This document shows, piece after piece, positions 1-7,824 of a DNA stretch of 64,000 bases. The stretch is taken from NCBI GenBank assembly GCA_021793235.1, contig JAJYTD010000001.1:186001-250000 (forward strand), written 5' to 3'. How positions within the stretch are numbered: the stretch's first letter is position 1; each line of letters starts with the position of its first letter. The stretch comes from Actinomycetes bacterium (GTDB taxonomy: Bacteria > Actinomycetota > Actinomycetes > Streptosporangiales > Streptosporangiaceae). The notes below the pieces were generated by a model. It did no database searches, had not been told where the DNA came from, and was given only the letters and a program-made list of their open reading frames with translations. The translations under genes and the position numbers were made by a program.

Positions 1-432
1 GCTGGCGAGTGAGCGGGGAGAGGTCTCGATCGTACGGGCTCCGGACTCAGAGATCCGGGCGAGTTCCACCCACGCCGAGGACTCGGGCACCCACACATCC
101 GGAGCGACCGTGGAATCACTGGTCGGGCCTCCGGAGAGCTCGGTCATGACCCGGTGCGGCGGCGTCTCGTCGGCCTGGGCGAACACGCACGTCCCAGAGT
201 AGGTGTGACCCGCATCATTGAACTCGTCCGCGGCCTTCTGTACCACGGAAGCCATGCTCAGAGCCGTGGACACCCGCAAGTAGCGGGTCTCGCCGCACCC
301 CGAATAGCGGATGCCGAGCGGGATCGCGACGCTCAGGGCGACGATGAGTCCGACAGCGGCCGCGGCGATCCCCAATGGGGAGGCCGTCACTGTCTTGGTG
401 CGGGAGGGAATGCGGTGTCGGCCGGTGGGCAC
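1..432 (-). CDS. Substrate-binding/VWA-type extracellular protein, N-terminal part (cut by window edge)
   Basis: An open frame of 144 codons runs on the minus strand from a GTG at 432 off the left edge. A GGAGAAG ribosome site lies just upstream. The first ~20 residues are basic and polar, followed by one hydrophobic segment (about residues 20-40, rich in Ala/Val/Leu/Ile), so the protein is exported or membrane-anchored. Further on it reads PDVWVPESSAWVELAR, which resembles the N-lobe of actinobacterial extracellular solute-binding proteins, often fused to a C-terminal von Willebrand A domain. The C-terminal part is outside the window, so the VWA fusion is a family expectation only. The function and ligand are unknown. 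Confidence 0.6.
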   Translation of the reverse strand, partial: MPTGRHRIPSRTKTVTASPLGIAAAAVGLIVALSVAIPLGIRYSGCGETRYLRVSTALSMASVVQKAADEFNDAGHTYSGTCVFAQADETPPHRVMTELSGGPTSDSTVAPDVWVPESSAWVELARISESGARTIETSPRSLAS

Positions 433-753
433 ATCTTCTCCGGGTAGGTGGCACGTGTTTGGCGTGACCTTACTCGCTGGTAATGCGAGAGAGAAGAGTG
501 CGGTGCGTTGCGGGCCCGAACCTGAGGTCCGAATCGCCCGTCTTACTAAGCATGGGTAGTATGCGTCATCGGCTGATGCCGGTATCTTGCGTTGCACGCG
601 TCCGCGTCGCCGGGGGTCCCTGATCCCGGCAAAGGCCCCCGGTCGGGGGTGGGGTCGGCGGACGCGCAGGGGACCAGCGGGAATTCAGGGGTGCGGCGGA
701 TTTCATCCGTGTCGTGCCCCTATGCAATTATCCGAATTCATAGAGTGGCGGCC
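433..753. other. Intergenic region, divergent promoters
   Basis: 320 bases between the divergently transcribed genes at 432 and 754. No codon-biased reading frame was found. It contains two plus-strand minus-10-like hexamers, TAGTAT at 557-562 and TAGAGT at 741-746. The second sits at the correct distance from the next start codon. The 680-750 stretch is less GC-rich than its surroundings. Confidence 0.5.
741..746 (+). promoter_or_regulatory. Minus-10 hexamer (TAGAGT), leaderless start
   Basis: TAGAGT fits the actinobacterial TANNNT consensus and lies 7 bases before the ATG at 754. No Shine-Dalgarno sequence precedes that ATG. This spacing predicts transcription starting at or within a base of the start codon. 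Confidence 0.45.
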
Positions 754-1278
754 ATGTCCAAGGTGAACCCCCGACAAGGATCCTCCGGCTCAATCGGCAC
801 CGCGGTGCTCGGATCGCTCTGCCTGGGAGGAGCGCTCGCCTACGCCTTCGCCGTCGGCGGTTCTCTCATGGCCCAACAGCAGCCTGGGTCCCCGACCAAC
901 CCGGAAGTCGACACGGTGAGCGAGCTCAGCTCCCTGCCCGAGGCACCGGTCGGTCGACTGCAGATTCAGGTCATCGACCAGGGGCGCGCCTATGTCCAGA
1001 ACCTCACCTGTGAGGGCGATCCCGAGAGCGACCCTGCGGCCTGCGCCGAGATCGCCCAGATCGGGACTGAGCAGACCGAGGACCAGGATGGCGCCGAGAA
1101 CCCCTTCGCCGAGGTCAACGGCGACGCGGTGTGCGCCGAAGAAGAGTACGGTCCGCAGGAGGCCTTTATCACCGGTGTCTGGGCCGGCGAGGAGATCAAT
1201 ACCCAGGTCACCCGGATCGACTCCTGTGAAGAGGCCCGCTGGCAGCGGCTGCGCCCGGTGACCGATCCCTTGGGGTAG
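754..1278 (+). CDS. Subtilisin-inhibitor-like (SSI family) protein
   Basis: A 174-residue protein with a hydrophobic export or anchor segment at residues 14-38 and an SSI-like domain from about residue 66. The four Cys of the fold are present as C86/C97 and C127/C158, and the GVW motif that follows the reactive loop is at 141-143. SSI proteins are extracellular Kazal-like (standard-mechanism) inhibitors of serine proteases. The reactive loop is unusual: after C127 it reads AEEEYGP, one residue longer and far more acidic than the CTKEYxP or CPMVYDP loops of typical family members. The start was set at 754 rather than 592 because the upstream extension is not protein-like and TAGAGT is placed for a leaderless transcript. 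A divergent paralogue with lost inhibitory activity is possible. Confidence 0.75.
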   Translation: MSKVNPRQGSSGSIGTAVLGSLCLGGALAYAFAVGGSLMAQQQPGSPTNPEVDTVSELSSLPEAPVGRLQIQVIDQGRAYVQNLTCEGDPESDPAACAEIAQIGTEQTEDQDGAENPFAEVNGDAVCAEEEYGPQEAFITGVWAGEEINTQVTRIDSCEEARWQRLRPVTDPLG

Positions 1279-1298
1279 GGCGCCGATAATCGGTGGTC

Positions 1299-2120
1299 AT
1301 GCACATCATCGAGGTCGCTGATCCGAACGACGGACGGCTTGCCGACTACGTCCGGCTGCGCGACGTGAACCTGCGCAAGAGCCTTGAGGCGGAGCACGGG
1401 TTGTTCATGGCCGAAGGAGAGAAGGTCATCCGGCGGGCGCTGCGGGCCGGATTCGTTCCCCGATCGCTGCTGCTGACCGAGCGCCGACTGAAGGCCCTGG
1501 CCGACATCGCCGACTCAGCAGGTGTTCCGGTCTATGTGGTGGCCGAAGAGGTCGCCGAGGCGCTTGTCGGCTTCGACCTGCACCGGGGAGCACTAGCGTC
1601 GTTCCACCGGCGGCCCCTGGCCTCACCCGCCGAAGTGCTGAGCGGTGCGCGCAGGGTCGTCGTGCTGGAGGACATCGTCGACCACACCAACGTCGGCGCA
1701 ATATTCCGCAGTGCCGCGGGGCTGGGGATCGATGCGGTTCTGTTGGCGCCCCGCTGCGCCGACCCCCTCTACCGGCGCTCGATCAAAGTATCCATGGGTG
1801 CGGTGTTCACCCAGCCCTACAGTCGCCTCGATGACTGGTACAGCGGACTGGGGAGCCTGCGCGGTCAAGGATTCCGGTTGATGGCGCTGACGCCGGGCGC
1901 CGATTCGGCGCCGTTGGCGGAGGCGCTGGGCGGCGCTGCGCAGGACCAGCGGATCGCCCTGCTACTGGGTACCGAGGGCGACGGACTGTCCTCGCGCTGG
2001 CTGGACCAGGCCGACGTGAGGGTACGGATCCCCATGGCCGGCCGTGGCGTCGACTCCTTCAACGTCACGGCCGCCGCTGCGATCGCCTGTTACGAGCTGG
2101 TGCGCGGAGTCCACCGTTGA
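1299..2120 (+). CDS. TrmH/SpoU-family RNA 2'-O-methyltransferase
   Basis: A 273-residue SPOUT-class enzyme expected to transfer a methyl group from S-adenosylmethionine to a ribose 2'-OH of rRNA or tRNA. The N-terminal ~100 residues form the substrate-binding domain typical of this family (GLFMAEGEKVIRRAL). The C-terminal catalytic domain shows the three SpoU motifs: DHTNVGAIFRSA, the LLLGTEGDGLS stretch, and the RIPMAGRGVDSFNVTAAAAI motif that forms the trefoil knot and binds SAM. The target nucleotide cannot be deduced. A GTG at 1293 is an alternative start. The ATG at 1299 is preferred because the family usually begins just before this conserved region. Confidence 0.88.
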   Translation: MHIIEVADPNDGRLADYVRLRDVNLRKSLEAEHGLFMAEGEKVIRRALRAGFVPRSLLLTERRLKALADIADSAGVPVYVVAEEVAEALVGFDLHRGALASFHRRPLASPAEVLSGARRVVVLEDIVDHTNVGAIFRSAAGLGIDAVLLAPRCADPLYRRSIKVSMGAVFTQPYSRLDDWYSGLGSLRGQGFRLMALTPGADSAPLAEALGGAAQDQRIALLLGTEGDGLSSRWLDQADVRVRIPMAGRGVDSFNVTAAAAIACYELVRGVHR

Positions 2121-2203
2121 GCACCGTGCACGTTGACCGCTTTCGCCGGAGCGGCCCAGTACTGTGCTTCCTAACGCCGTGTTGAGGAGGGAGAGAATCG
2201 GTA

Positions 2204-3109
2204 GTGGAGGAGCGGGTTCTGGTTCCATGGCCGCAGAATGCAGAGAACGCGCCGGACGGTGTACACGTGAGCGTGTACACCGGTACGGGAGGGCCTTCCG
2301 TAGACCTTTCTGAGGTCGTCTTCTACGTGGTGCCCTACGGGCGCGACCAGCGTCTCGACCTGATCGAGAGAATGCCCCGGCTGCGGGTGGTCCAACTGCT
2401 CACAGCGGGATACGAGCATGCTCTCGGTGCCCTCCCGGAGGGAGTCGTGCTGGCCAACGGACGCGGGCTGCACGACGCGAGCACCGCCGAGCACGCGGTG
2501 GCCCTGCTCCTCGCCGCCCAGCGCGATCTGCCCCGGTGGGCGCGGGACCAGGCGGCACACCGGTGGAACCCCCACTACACTCGCTCGCTGGCCGAATCGC
2601 GGGTGCTCATCGTGGGATACGGAAGCATCGGCGCGGCCATCGAGGAACGGCTGCGGCCTTTTGCGACCGAGATCGTTCGGGTGGCCCGCCGCCCCCGGCC
2701 CGAACAGGACGTGTACGGGATCGAAGCACTGCCCCGGCTACTACCCGACGCCGACGCCGTGGTTCTGGTGGCTCCGCACACCCCCGATACCGAGGGCCTG
2801 ATCGGGGCCGCGGAACTCGCGCTGCTGGCCGACGGTGCGCTCGTAGTCAACGTGGGGCGCGGACCGCTGCTCGACACCGGCGCCCTGCTCGCCGAGAAGG
2901 GGCGGGTGCGGGCGGCCCTGGACGTCACCGATCCCGAGCCGCTACCCGCCGACCACCCGCTGTGGGAGGCGCCCGGTGTCATCATCACCCCGCACGTCGC
3001 CGGAGGATCGGACACCTTCTATCCGCGCGCCCGCCGGTTCGTCGACGACCAGTTGCGCCGATGGGCGACCGGCGAGCCGCTGCGCAACGTCGTACACCCC
3101 GGGGGTTGA
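2204..3109 (+). CDS. D-2-hydroxyacid dehydrogenase family protein
   Basis: A 301-residue NAD(P)-dependent oxidoreductase of the formate/glycerate dehydrogenase family, predicted to interconvert a 2-oxoacid and a D-2-hydroxyacid in the cytoplasm. The Rossmann motif is GYGSIG (about residue 137). The catalytic triad positions are visible: Arg in NVGRGPL, Glu in DVTDPEPL, and His near 263 in TPHVAG. The GTG start at 2204 has a purine-rich GGAGGGAG about 10 bases upstream, and the N-terminus matches the family (VLVPWP). A 24-bp inverted repeat lies inside the first 26 codons and is listed separately. The substrate is unknown, and its neighbours do not form an obvious pathway with it. Confidence 0.88.
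   Translation: MEERVLVPWPQNAENAPDGVHVSVYTGTGGPSVDLSEVVFYVVPYGRDQRLDLIERMPRLRVVQLLTAGYEHALGALPEGVVLANGRGLHDASTAEHAVALLLAAQRDLPRWARDQAAHRWNPHYTRSLAESRVLIVGYGSIGAAIEERLRPFATEIVRVARRPRPEQDVYGIEALPRLLPDADAVVLVAPHTPDTEGLIGAAELALLADGALVVNVGRGPLLDTGALLAEKGRVRAALDVTDPEPLPADHPLWEAPGVIITPHVAGGSDTFYPRARRFVDDQLRRWATGEPLRNVVHPGG
2258..2281. repeat. Inverted repeat GGTGTACACG-TGAG-CGTGTACACC
   Basis: Two perfect 10-bp arms with a 4-bp centre, located 54-77 bases downstream of the GTG start of the 2-hydroxyacid dehydrogenase and within its coding sequence. This geometry is typical of a dimeric repressor operator. It could also fold as an mRNA hairpin. Confidence 0.6.
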
Positions 3110-3257
3110 GGCTTTTACGGCCATGGCGGGTCGGGTGGGACCGCCCGCATCCGGTTCGGGGCGGGTGGAGCCCCGCTGGGGGCGGTACCACGCAGATCAG
3201 ACCGATCGGTCAGGTGGAAAAGCGGAGAATTTGGTATTCCACGGCAGACTGGAGCAT

Positions 3258-4943
3258 ATGCGCATAGCGGTGGTTTCCGATGGAGAGGGCGGAGGCCGGC
3301 TGCGGGAGCTCGGAAGCGGCAGTGGCCCGCACGGCGGTCTTTGGCAGGTCAGCGACCTCGCCGGGGCGATTTCCGATTACCAGGGGTATGCCGGCGGGTC
3401 GATTCGCTGGATCTGGGCGGCCACTGACGACCTGTACCCGGCGCTCATGGAGCACTCCCTGCGAATCCCCCGCTGCCATGACATCGCGCTCGTGGAGTCC
3501 CTGCTGCTGGCCTACCACGGACGGTTCGGGGAGGCGCGCTCCCTGGGCGCCGCGTGGGCCCGCCTGCACGGCCGCGACGTACCGCCCGACCCCGTGTCCC
3601 GCGCGGGGGAAGGAGCCGATCCCCAGCCGACCCTGTTCGAGCCCGACCGCAGTGCCATCCCGGCCGGTGTCGACCGCCTGGATGCGTTGATCGAGGTCCA
3701 CGCCGACCAGCAGCGCCGCATCGCGGAACTACCGCATCCCGGCCGTTTCGCGCTGCTGGCCTCAGTAGAGTCCGCCGGAGCGCTCGCCGCGGTCGAGATG
3801 AGCCATTCCGGGGTGCCGTGGCGGGCCGACATACACGATGCCGTGCTCACCGAGCACCTCGGCGCCCGCCCGCCCAGCGGGATGCGTCCGCCGGTTCTGG
3901 CCGAGCTCGCCGGTCGGATCTCCGAGGAGTTCGGCCGCCGGGTCAATCCCGATTCGCCTACGCAGCTCCTCAAGGCGTTCTCGGCAATCGGCCATCCGGT
4001 GCCCTCGACGCGCTCGTGGGTGATCAAGCAGGTCGACCACCCCGTGGTGCCGCTGCTGCTGCGCTATAAGGAATTGTCCCGACTGCACTCCGCCCACGGC
4101 TGGACATGGCTGGAGAACTGGGTCAGCCGCGGACGCTTCCGCCCGGATTATGTCGTCGGCGGAGTGGTGTCCGGGCGCTGGGCGACGCGTGGCGGCGGGG
4201 CGCTGCAGATCCCCAAAGCGATCCGCAAAGCCGTGGTCGCCGACCCCGAATGGACCCTTATCGCCGCAGACGCCGGCCAACTGGAACCACGCGTTCTCGC
4301 TGCGGTCTCCGGCGACGACGCGCTCGCCGCCGCAGCCGGCGGAGACGATCTCTATGCTCCTCTGGCGCGGTCGTTCGGCGGGGACCGGCAGCGAGCCAAG
4401 GTCGCGGTGCTGTCAGCGTTGTACGGGCAGACGGGCGGAGACGCTGCCCCACTGCTGCGTACGATGCGTCGGGACTACCCGAGTGCCTTGGCCTACGTCG
4501 ACTCCGCGGCGCAGGCGGGGGAGGAGGGAGGCCTGGTGCGTTCCTGGCTCGGCCGCACCTGCCCCCAGCCGTCCCAGATGTGGCGGCGCCTCGTTCTGGA
4601 CGGCACGGGCGGCGGACCAAGCCGCGACGGCGGTCGCAGTGCCAGGGAGCGGGGGCGGTTCACGCGCAATTTCGTCGTCCAGGCCACGGCAGCGGAGTGG
4701 GCGCTGGTCTTCATGGCCGCGGTGCGGCGCGGGCTCGCCGAACTCGGTTCCACCTACGGGACTCCGCAGATGGTCTTCTTCCAGCACGACGAACTCGTCC
4801 TGCACGTTCCCCGGCCGGTCGCCGACAGCGCGGTCGCGGTCCTCTACGCGGCCGCAGAGGAGGCCCGCACACTGATGTTCGGGGACATCTCTGTTCGGTT
4901 TCCGCTGGAGGTAGCTGTTGTCGACTGCTATGCGGATGCCTGA
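3258..4943 (+). CDS. Family-A DNA polymerase-like protein (bifunctional 3'-5' exonuclease/polymerase type)
   Basis: A 561-residue protein of the actinobacterial 'bifunctional 3'-5' exonuclease/DNA polymerase' group, separate from the main PolA. The three family-A polymerase motifs are present in order: motif A DAGQLEPRVL (about residue 338, for the usual DYSQIELR), motif B RAKVAVLSALYG (about 381), and motif C QHDE (about 510). The N-terminal 200 residues sit where the exonuclease domain should be. I cannot see the DEDD acidic residues there, so exonuclease activity is doubtful. The start is the ATG at 3258, 6 bases after GGAG. The in-frame extension back to 2976 overlaps the preceding gene and is not protein-like. 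A role in DNA repair is a family inference. Confidence 0.82.
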   Translation: MRIAVVSDGEGGGRLRELGSGSGPHGGLWQVSDLAGAISDYQGYAGGSIRWIWAATDDLYPALMEHSLRIPRCHDIALVESLLLAYHGRFGEARSLGAAWARLHGRDVPPDPVSRAGEGADPQPTLFEPDRSAIPAGVDRLDALIEVHADQQRRIAELPHPGRFALLASVESAGALAAVEMSHSGVPWRADIHDAVLTEHLGARPPSGMRPPVLAELAGRISEEFGRRVNPDSPTQLLKAFSAIGHPVPSTRSWVIKQVDHPVVPLLLRYKELSRLHSAHGWTWLENWVSRGRFRPDYVVGGVVSGRWATRGGGALQIPKAIRKAVVADPEWTLIAADAGQLEPRVLAAVSGDDALAAAAGGDDLYAPLARSFGGDRQRAKVAVLSALYGQTGGDAAPLLRTMRRDYPSALAYVDSAAQAGEEGGLVRSWLGRTCPQPSQMWRRLVLDGTGGGPSRDGGRSARERGRFTRNFVVQATAAEWALVFMAAVRRGLAELGSTYGTPQMVFFQHDELVLHVPRPVADSAVAVLYAAAEEARTLMFGDISVRFPLEVAVVDCYADA

Positions 4944-5078
4944 GCCCGAATCCGGGCAAGGAGGTGCGGGGGTGCGGATCATCCACGATTCACGATTTGG
5001 CTGCTTGAAAACCGTACGGGTGTGCATCCATGCTGTACGCAACGTTATCCACTGGGTGCGGGAGAACGAGGTTCCACG

Positions 5079-6260
5079 GTGCGGCATCGGTTGAGATCGT
5101 GTGCGGGGGCGACGGCGGCTTTCGCTGTGGCCTTCACCGCCTTCGGCGCTCCCGCATGGGCGGATCCCGAACCGAACGTGCAGGAGAGGCCCTCGATCGA
5201 CGCGCAACAGGAGAGCGCCACCGAACGCTCTGCCTCGCCCTCGTCCGGGGCTCCCCCCTCGCCTCCGGTAGCCGATACCGGTGACCTTGGCGAAGACGTC
5301 GAGGTCGCACCCTTCGACGAAGCGCGCTCGCGGGAGTACTTCGCCGTCAGTCCACAGTCCCTTCCACAGGAGACCGTCGAGAAGGTGAAGCAGCTCGACG
5401 GGGTGGAAGCCGTCGAGGTGGTCGATGCCGCCCGGGTGGATATCGACGGAAAGTCCACTTCGGTACTGGGTGTCGACCCGTCGGACTTCCGCAACTACGC
5501 CCCCGAACCCTCGGCGGAGTCCGACGACATCTGGCGGGGAATCGCTGAGGGGCGCATCGCCCTGTCCGATGAGGCCGGAAAACAGCGCAACCTGGAGGTG
5601 GGGCGTAACGTCCGCATCGCCGGAGCCAATGGGGAGGTGACCCGCGAAGTCTGGACGCACGCCACCTCCGGCGTGGCCGGGATCGACGCCCTGATCTCCC
5701 GCGAAGTGGCCGACGACCTCGGTTTCCCCGACGGCAACGCGCTTATCGTCTCCGCTCCCGACGCCGACCTGTGGGAGCTCAAGGACGAGCTCGAGGAGCT
5801 CTTGGGCGAAGACGCCTCCTTGCAGCTTCTTGCTGAGGACCCCGACCCCCGCCCCGCCGGCGCCGAAGGCGAACCGGTCGACCGGTCCACCATCGAGGAC
5901 ATGATCGCCGCTGCGGAGTCCCAGATCGGCGTGCCCTATGTGTGGGGTGGTGAATCCCTCGCCGAAGGCGGCTACGACTGCTCGGGCCTGGTGCAGTGGG
6001 CGTTCGCGCAGACCGGTGTGTCCGTGCCGCGCGTGACACACGACCAGTGGTACGCCGGGGAGCGCGTGGACTACGCCGACGCTCGGCGCGGCGACCTGAT
6101 CTTCTGGCGAAGCGACCCCACGGCTCCCGACTACATCTCCCACGTCGCCATCTACCTGGGTGACGGCAAGATGCTGGAGGCTCCGCGCACCGGTCTGGAC
6201 GTACGCGTCACCGATGTGCGCCTGGACAAGATGGCCGGCGTGGTCCGTGTCCACATCTGA
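5079..6260 (+). CDS. Secreted NlpC/P60 cysteine peptidase
   Basis: A 393-residue exported cell-wall hydrolase. A signal peptide spans about residues 1-30 (basic start, hydrophobic core, cleavage likely after APAWA). A long low-complexity acidic and Ser/Pro-rich linker and a middle domain follow, and the C-terminal NlpC/P60 domain starts near residue 275. The catalytic Cys301 lies in YDCSGLVQWAF and His355 in SHVAIYLGDG. Family members cleave peptide cross-bridges, usually the D-Glu to diamino acid bond, during growth or spore germination. The start is the GTG at 5079 with GGGAGAA about 10 bases upstream. An upstream in-frame GTG would put non-signal sequence before the signal peptide. A strong terminator follows. 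Confidence 0.88.
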   Translation: MRHRLRSCAGATAAFAVAFTAFGAPAWADPEPNVQERPSIDAQQESATERSASPSSGAPPSPPVADTGDLGEDVEVAPFDEARSREYFAVSPQSLPQETVEKVKQLDGVEAVEVVDAARVDIDGKSTSVLGVDPSDFRNYAPEPSAESDDIWRGIAEGRIALSDEAGKQRNLEVGRNVRIAGANGEVTREVWTHATSGVAGIDALISREVADDLGFPDGNALIVSAPDADLWELKDELEELLGEDASLQLLAEDPDPRPAGAEGEPVDRSTIEDMIAAAESQIGVPYVWGGESLAEGGYDCSGLVQWAFAQTGVSVPRVTHDQWYAGERVDYADARRGDLIFWRSDPTAPDYISHVAIYLGDGKMLEAPRTGLDVRVTDVRLDKMAGVVRVHI

Positions 6261-6330
6261 CATCCTTCCGGGGTGGAAGGGCCGGGACTTCCTGTTCCGC
6301 GGGTGTGGGGTCGGATTCGAGCGCAAGGTT

Positions 6331-6366
6331 GAAGGGGCGGCGCCGCGCCGGCACCGCCCCTTTTTC
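6331..6366 (+). terminator. Rho-independent terminator after the NlpC/P60 gene
   Basis: A GC-rich stem (GGGGCGG pairing with CCGCCCC, with extra pairing in the loop) is followed directly by TTTTT at 6361-6365. It begins about 70 bases after the peptidase stop codon. Confidence 0.85.
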
Positions 6367-7824
6367 TCCTGTCCGGAAACCAGCCGGGAGGGGGAGGCTG
6401 GGCTCGGACGGAGGGAATGCAGGGCGCGTCACACTGAGGGAGGGGGAGCCAGCGAAACCGGCCCTGCGTGTGGTCTATTCGACTATCGCACGATGCCCCC
6501 GAAATATAGAGCAGTATCGACTTCGGGATCTAGGTAAGCAGCGCTTGGCCATTTTGGCAAGAGCGGAGTGCATTGCCAGGATCACTCCCAAAGCAGTGAA
6601 GACCTCACCATTCTACGGCAAATCCCGTACTCTCTTTGGCTGATGCCCGGATCCGTTCACCGAGATCCCGGCGACCGCGCGCGTCCGGTGCCGGAGGTTC
6701 CGGGTGGACCACCGCGGACGGGGCCGTCTCGGTGGCCGGAACGGCCGCGGCGGCCACTGGGACATGTCCGGCAGCACCACACCCCAAGAGTACGCCCATT
6801 CCCGCTCGCGTACCAGGCCCACTTCCCGCGCTCGGCCTCGCGGAGGGCTTTCAGTGCACGGATGCCGCGATTGAGTGCCTGGGAGTGTGGACCGACCGGC
6901 CCGTGCCCGCTTGGCCGTCGGCTCGATGCTCTCAGTCAGCTCGCGGTCCGTTGGCACGGTGCGCTGGACACTGGGGCGGCCGGTGGGACCTTAGCCCCAT
7001 TGCGGCTGAGTAGGGACATTTCGGATGTAGGCTTCTTTTGGTTCTCTGTAGAGCGGATTTCGCCGCACTCTCGCGCCCGTGCTGACCAAGGAGCTGCCCG
7101 AAATCAGCAAAATAACCGGAAAAGGGCTATTTCCCTTCAAGGGTTTGATGCCGGGCAAAGGAGAACTGTACATAGGTGGTGAAAGTCACATCCGGGCTGG
7201 GTGGGGAATCCGGTGATCGGCTGAAGAGCTCGGCGTCTGGCCGAGTACCGTTCCACGGCTTTCGCTATCGCGAGCGTGCGCGGAGAGCAGGGAACACCGG
7301 CCAAGGCCCGAAAGGCGGCCGCAGGTTCCCGCCTCGGGTGGAGGCCCCCGCGCCCTGGCCGTCGCCGGCACCGCCGGGAATCACCGCGACGAAGAGGGGC
7401 ATCGCCGTGGTTCGGCGGTCCCGCGGCGGGCTCAGCGGCGAACCTGTGCCGTGCGGGGGCGGCCCGTCTCTCCAGCGGCGCACCCGTCCACAGAATCCGA
7501 TTCGGTGTTCCATGCGGCCTTTGACGGGGAAGGAGGATTCCGGGAGCACGTGGCGCCGGAGCGCCCGATCCGGTACCGCTTCCAAGGAAAGGACTTTCCC
7601 GATGCCCTACCGCCACGCAGTCGGCGAGCCGTCTCGTAACCGCCGCACCGTCCGGTGCCCCGACATCGGAGCCGAGGACGCCGGCTGCGCGTGGACGTGG
7701 GCGCGCTGAGAATGCGGCTGATGGGCACCGTCCGATCGGATCGGCACCTGCCGGAATGGTGGACGGGGCGTGGGGCCGAGCGCGGGAGTGCGGCCGCGCT
7801 CGGAAAGAACCGAGGAGCGCGGCT
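6367..7824. other. Gene-poor 1.46-kb stretch
   Basis: No frame here has the codon pattern of the surrounding genes, and none has a plausible start with a protein-like product. Several long open frames on both strands look like GC-rich noise (Arg/Pro/Gly/Ser only). The part around 6470-6620 and 7020-7200 is clearly less GC-rich. The only small frame with a good ribosome site is the 35-codon ORF at 7602, listed separately. The region may hold decayed genes or an unannotated RNA; I can identify neither. Confidence 0.45.
7602..7709 (+). CDS. Possible 35-residue peptide, DUF1059-like fragment
   Basis: A short frame starting with ATG after AAGGAAAGGA. The C-terminal half reads CPDIGAEDAGCAWTWAR, which faintly recalls the first motif of DUF1059 small proteins (C-R-D-x-G with a following C and W). 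It stops where a DUF1059 protein would continue for another 30-40 residues, so if related it is truncated. This may equally be chance. Confidence 0.2.
   Translation: MPYRHAVGEPSRNRRTVRCPDIGAEDAGCAWTWAR

Noticed and set aside
4413-6326. 637-codon minus-strand open frame
   Set aside because: Antisense to the polymerase-like and NlpC/P60 genes, which carry clear catalytic motifs. Its product shows no family features.
7176-7709. 177-codon plus-strand frame
   Set aside because: Composition of GC-rich noise and no ribosome site at its start. Only its last 35 codons, from 7602, have a plausible start, and these are listed with low confidence.
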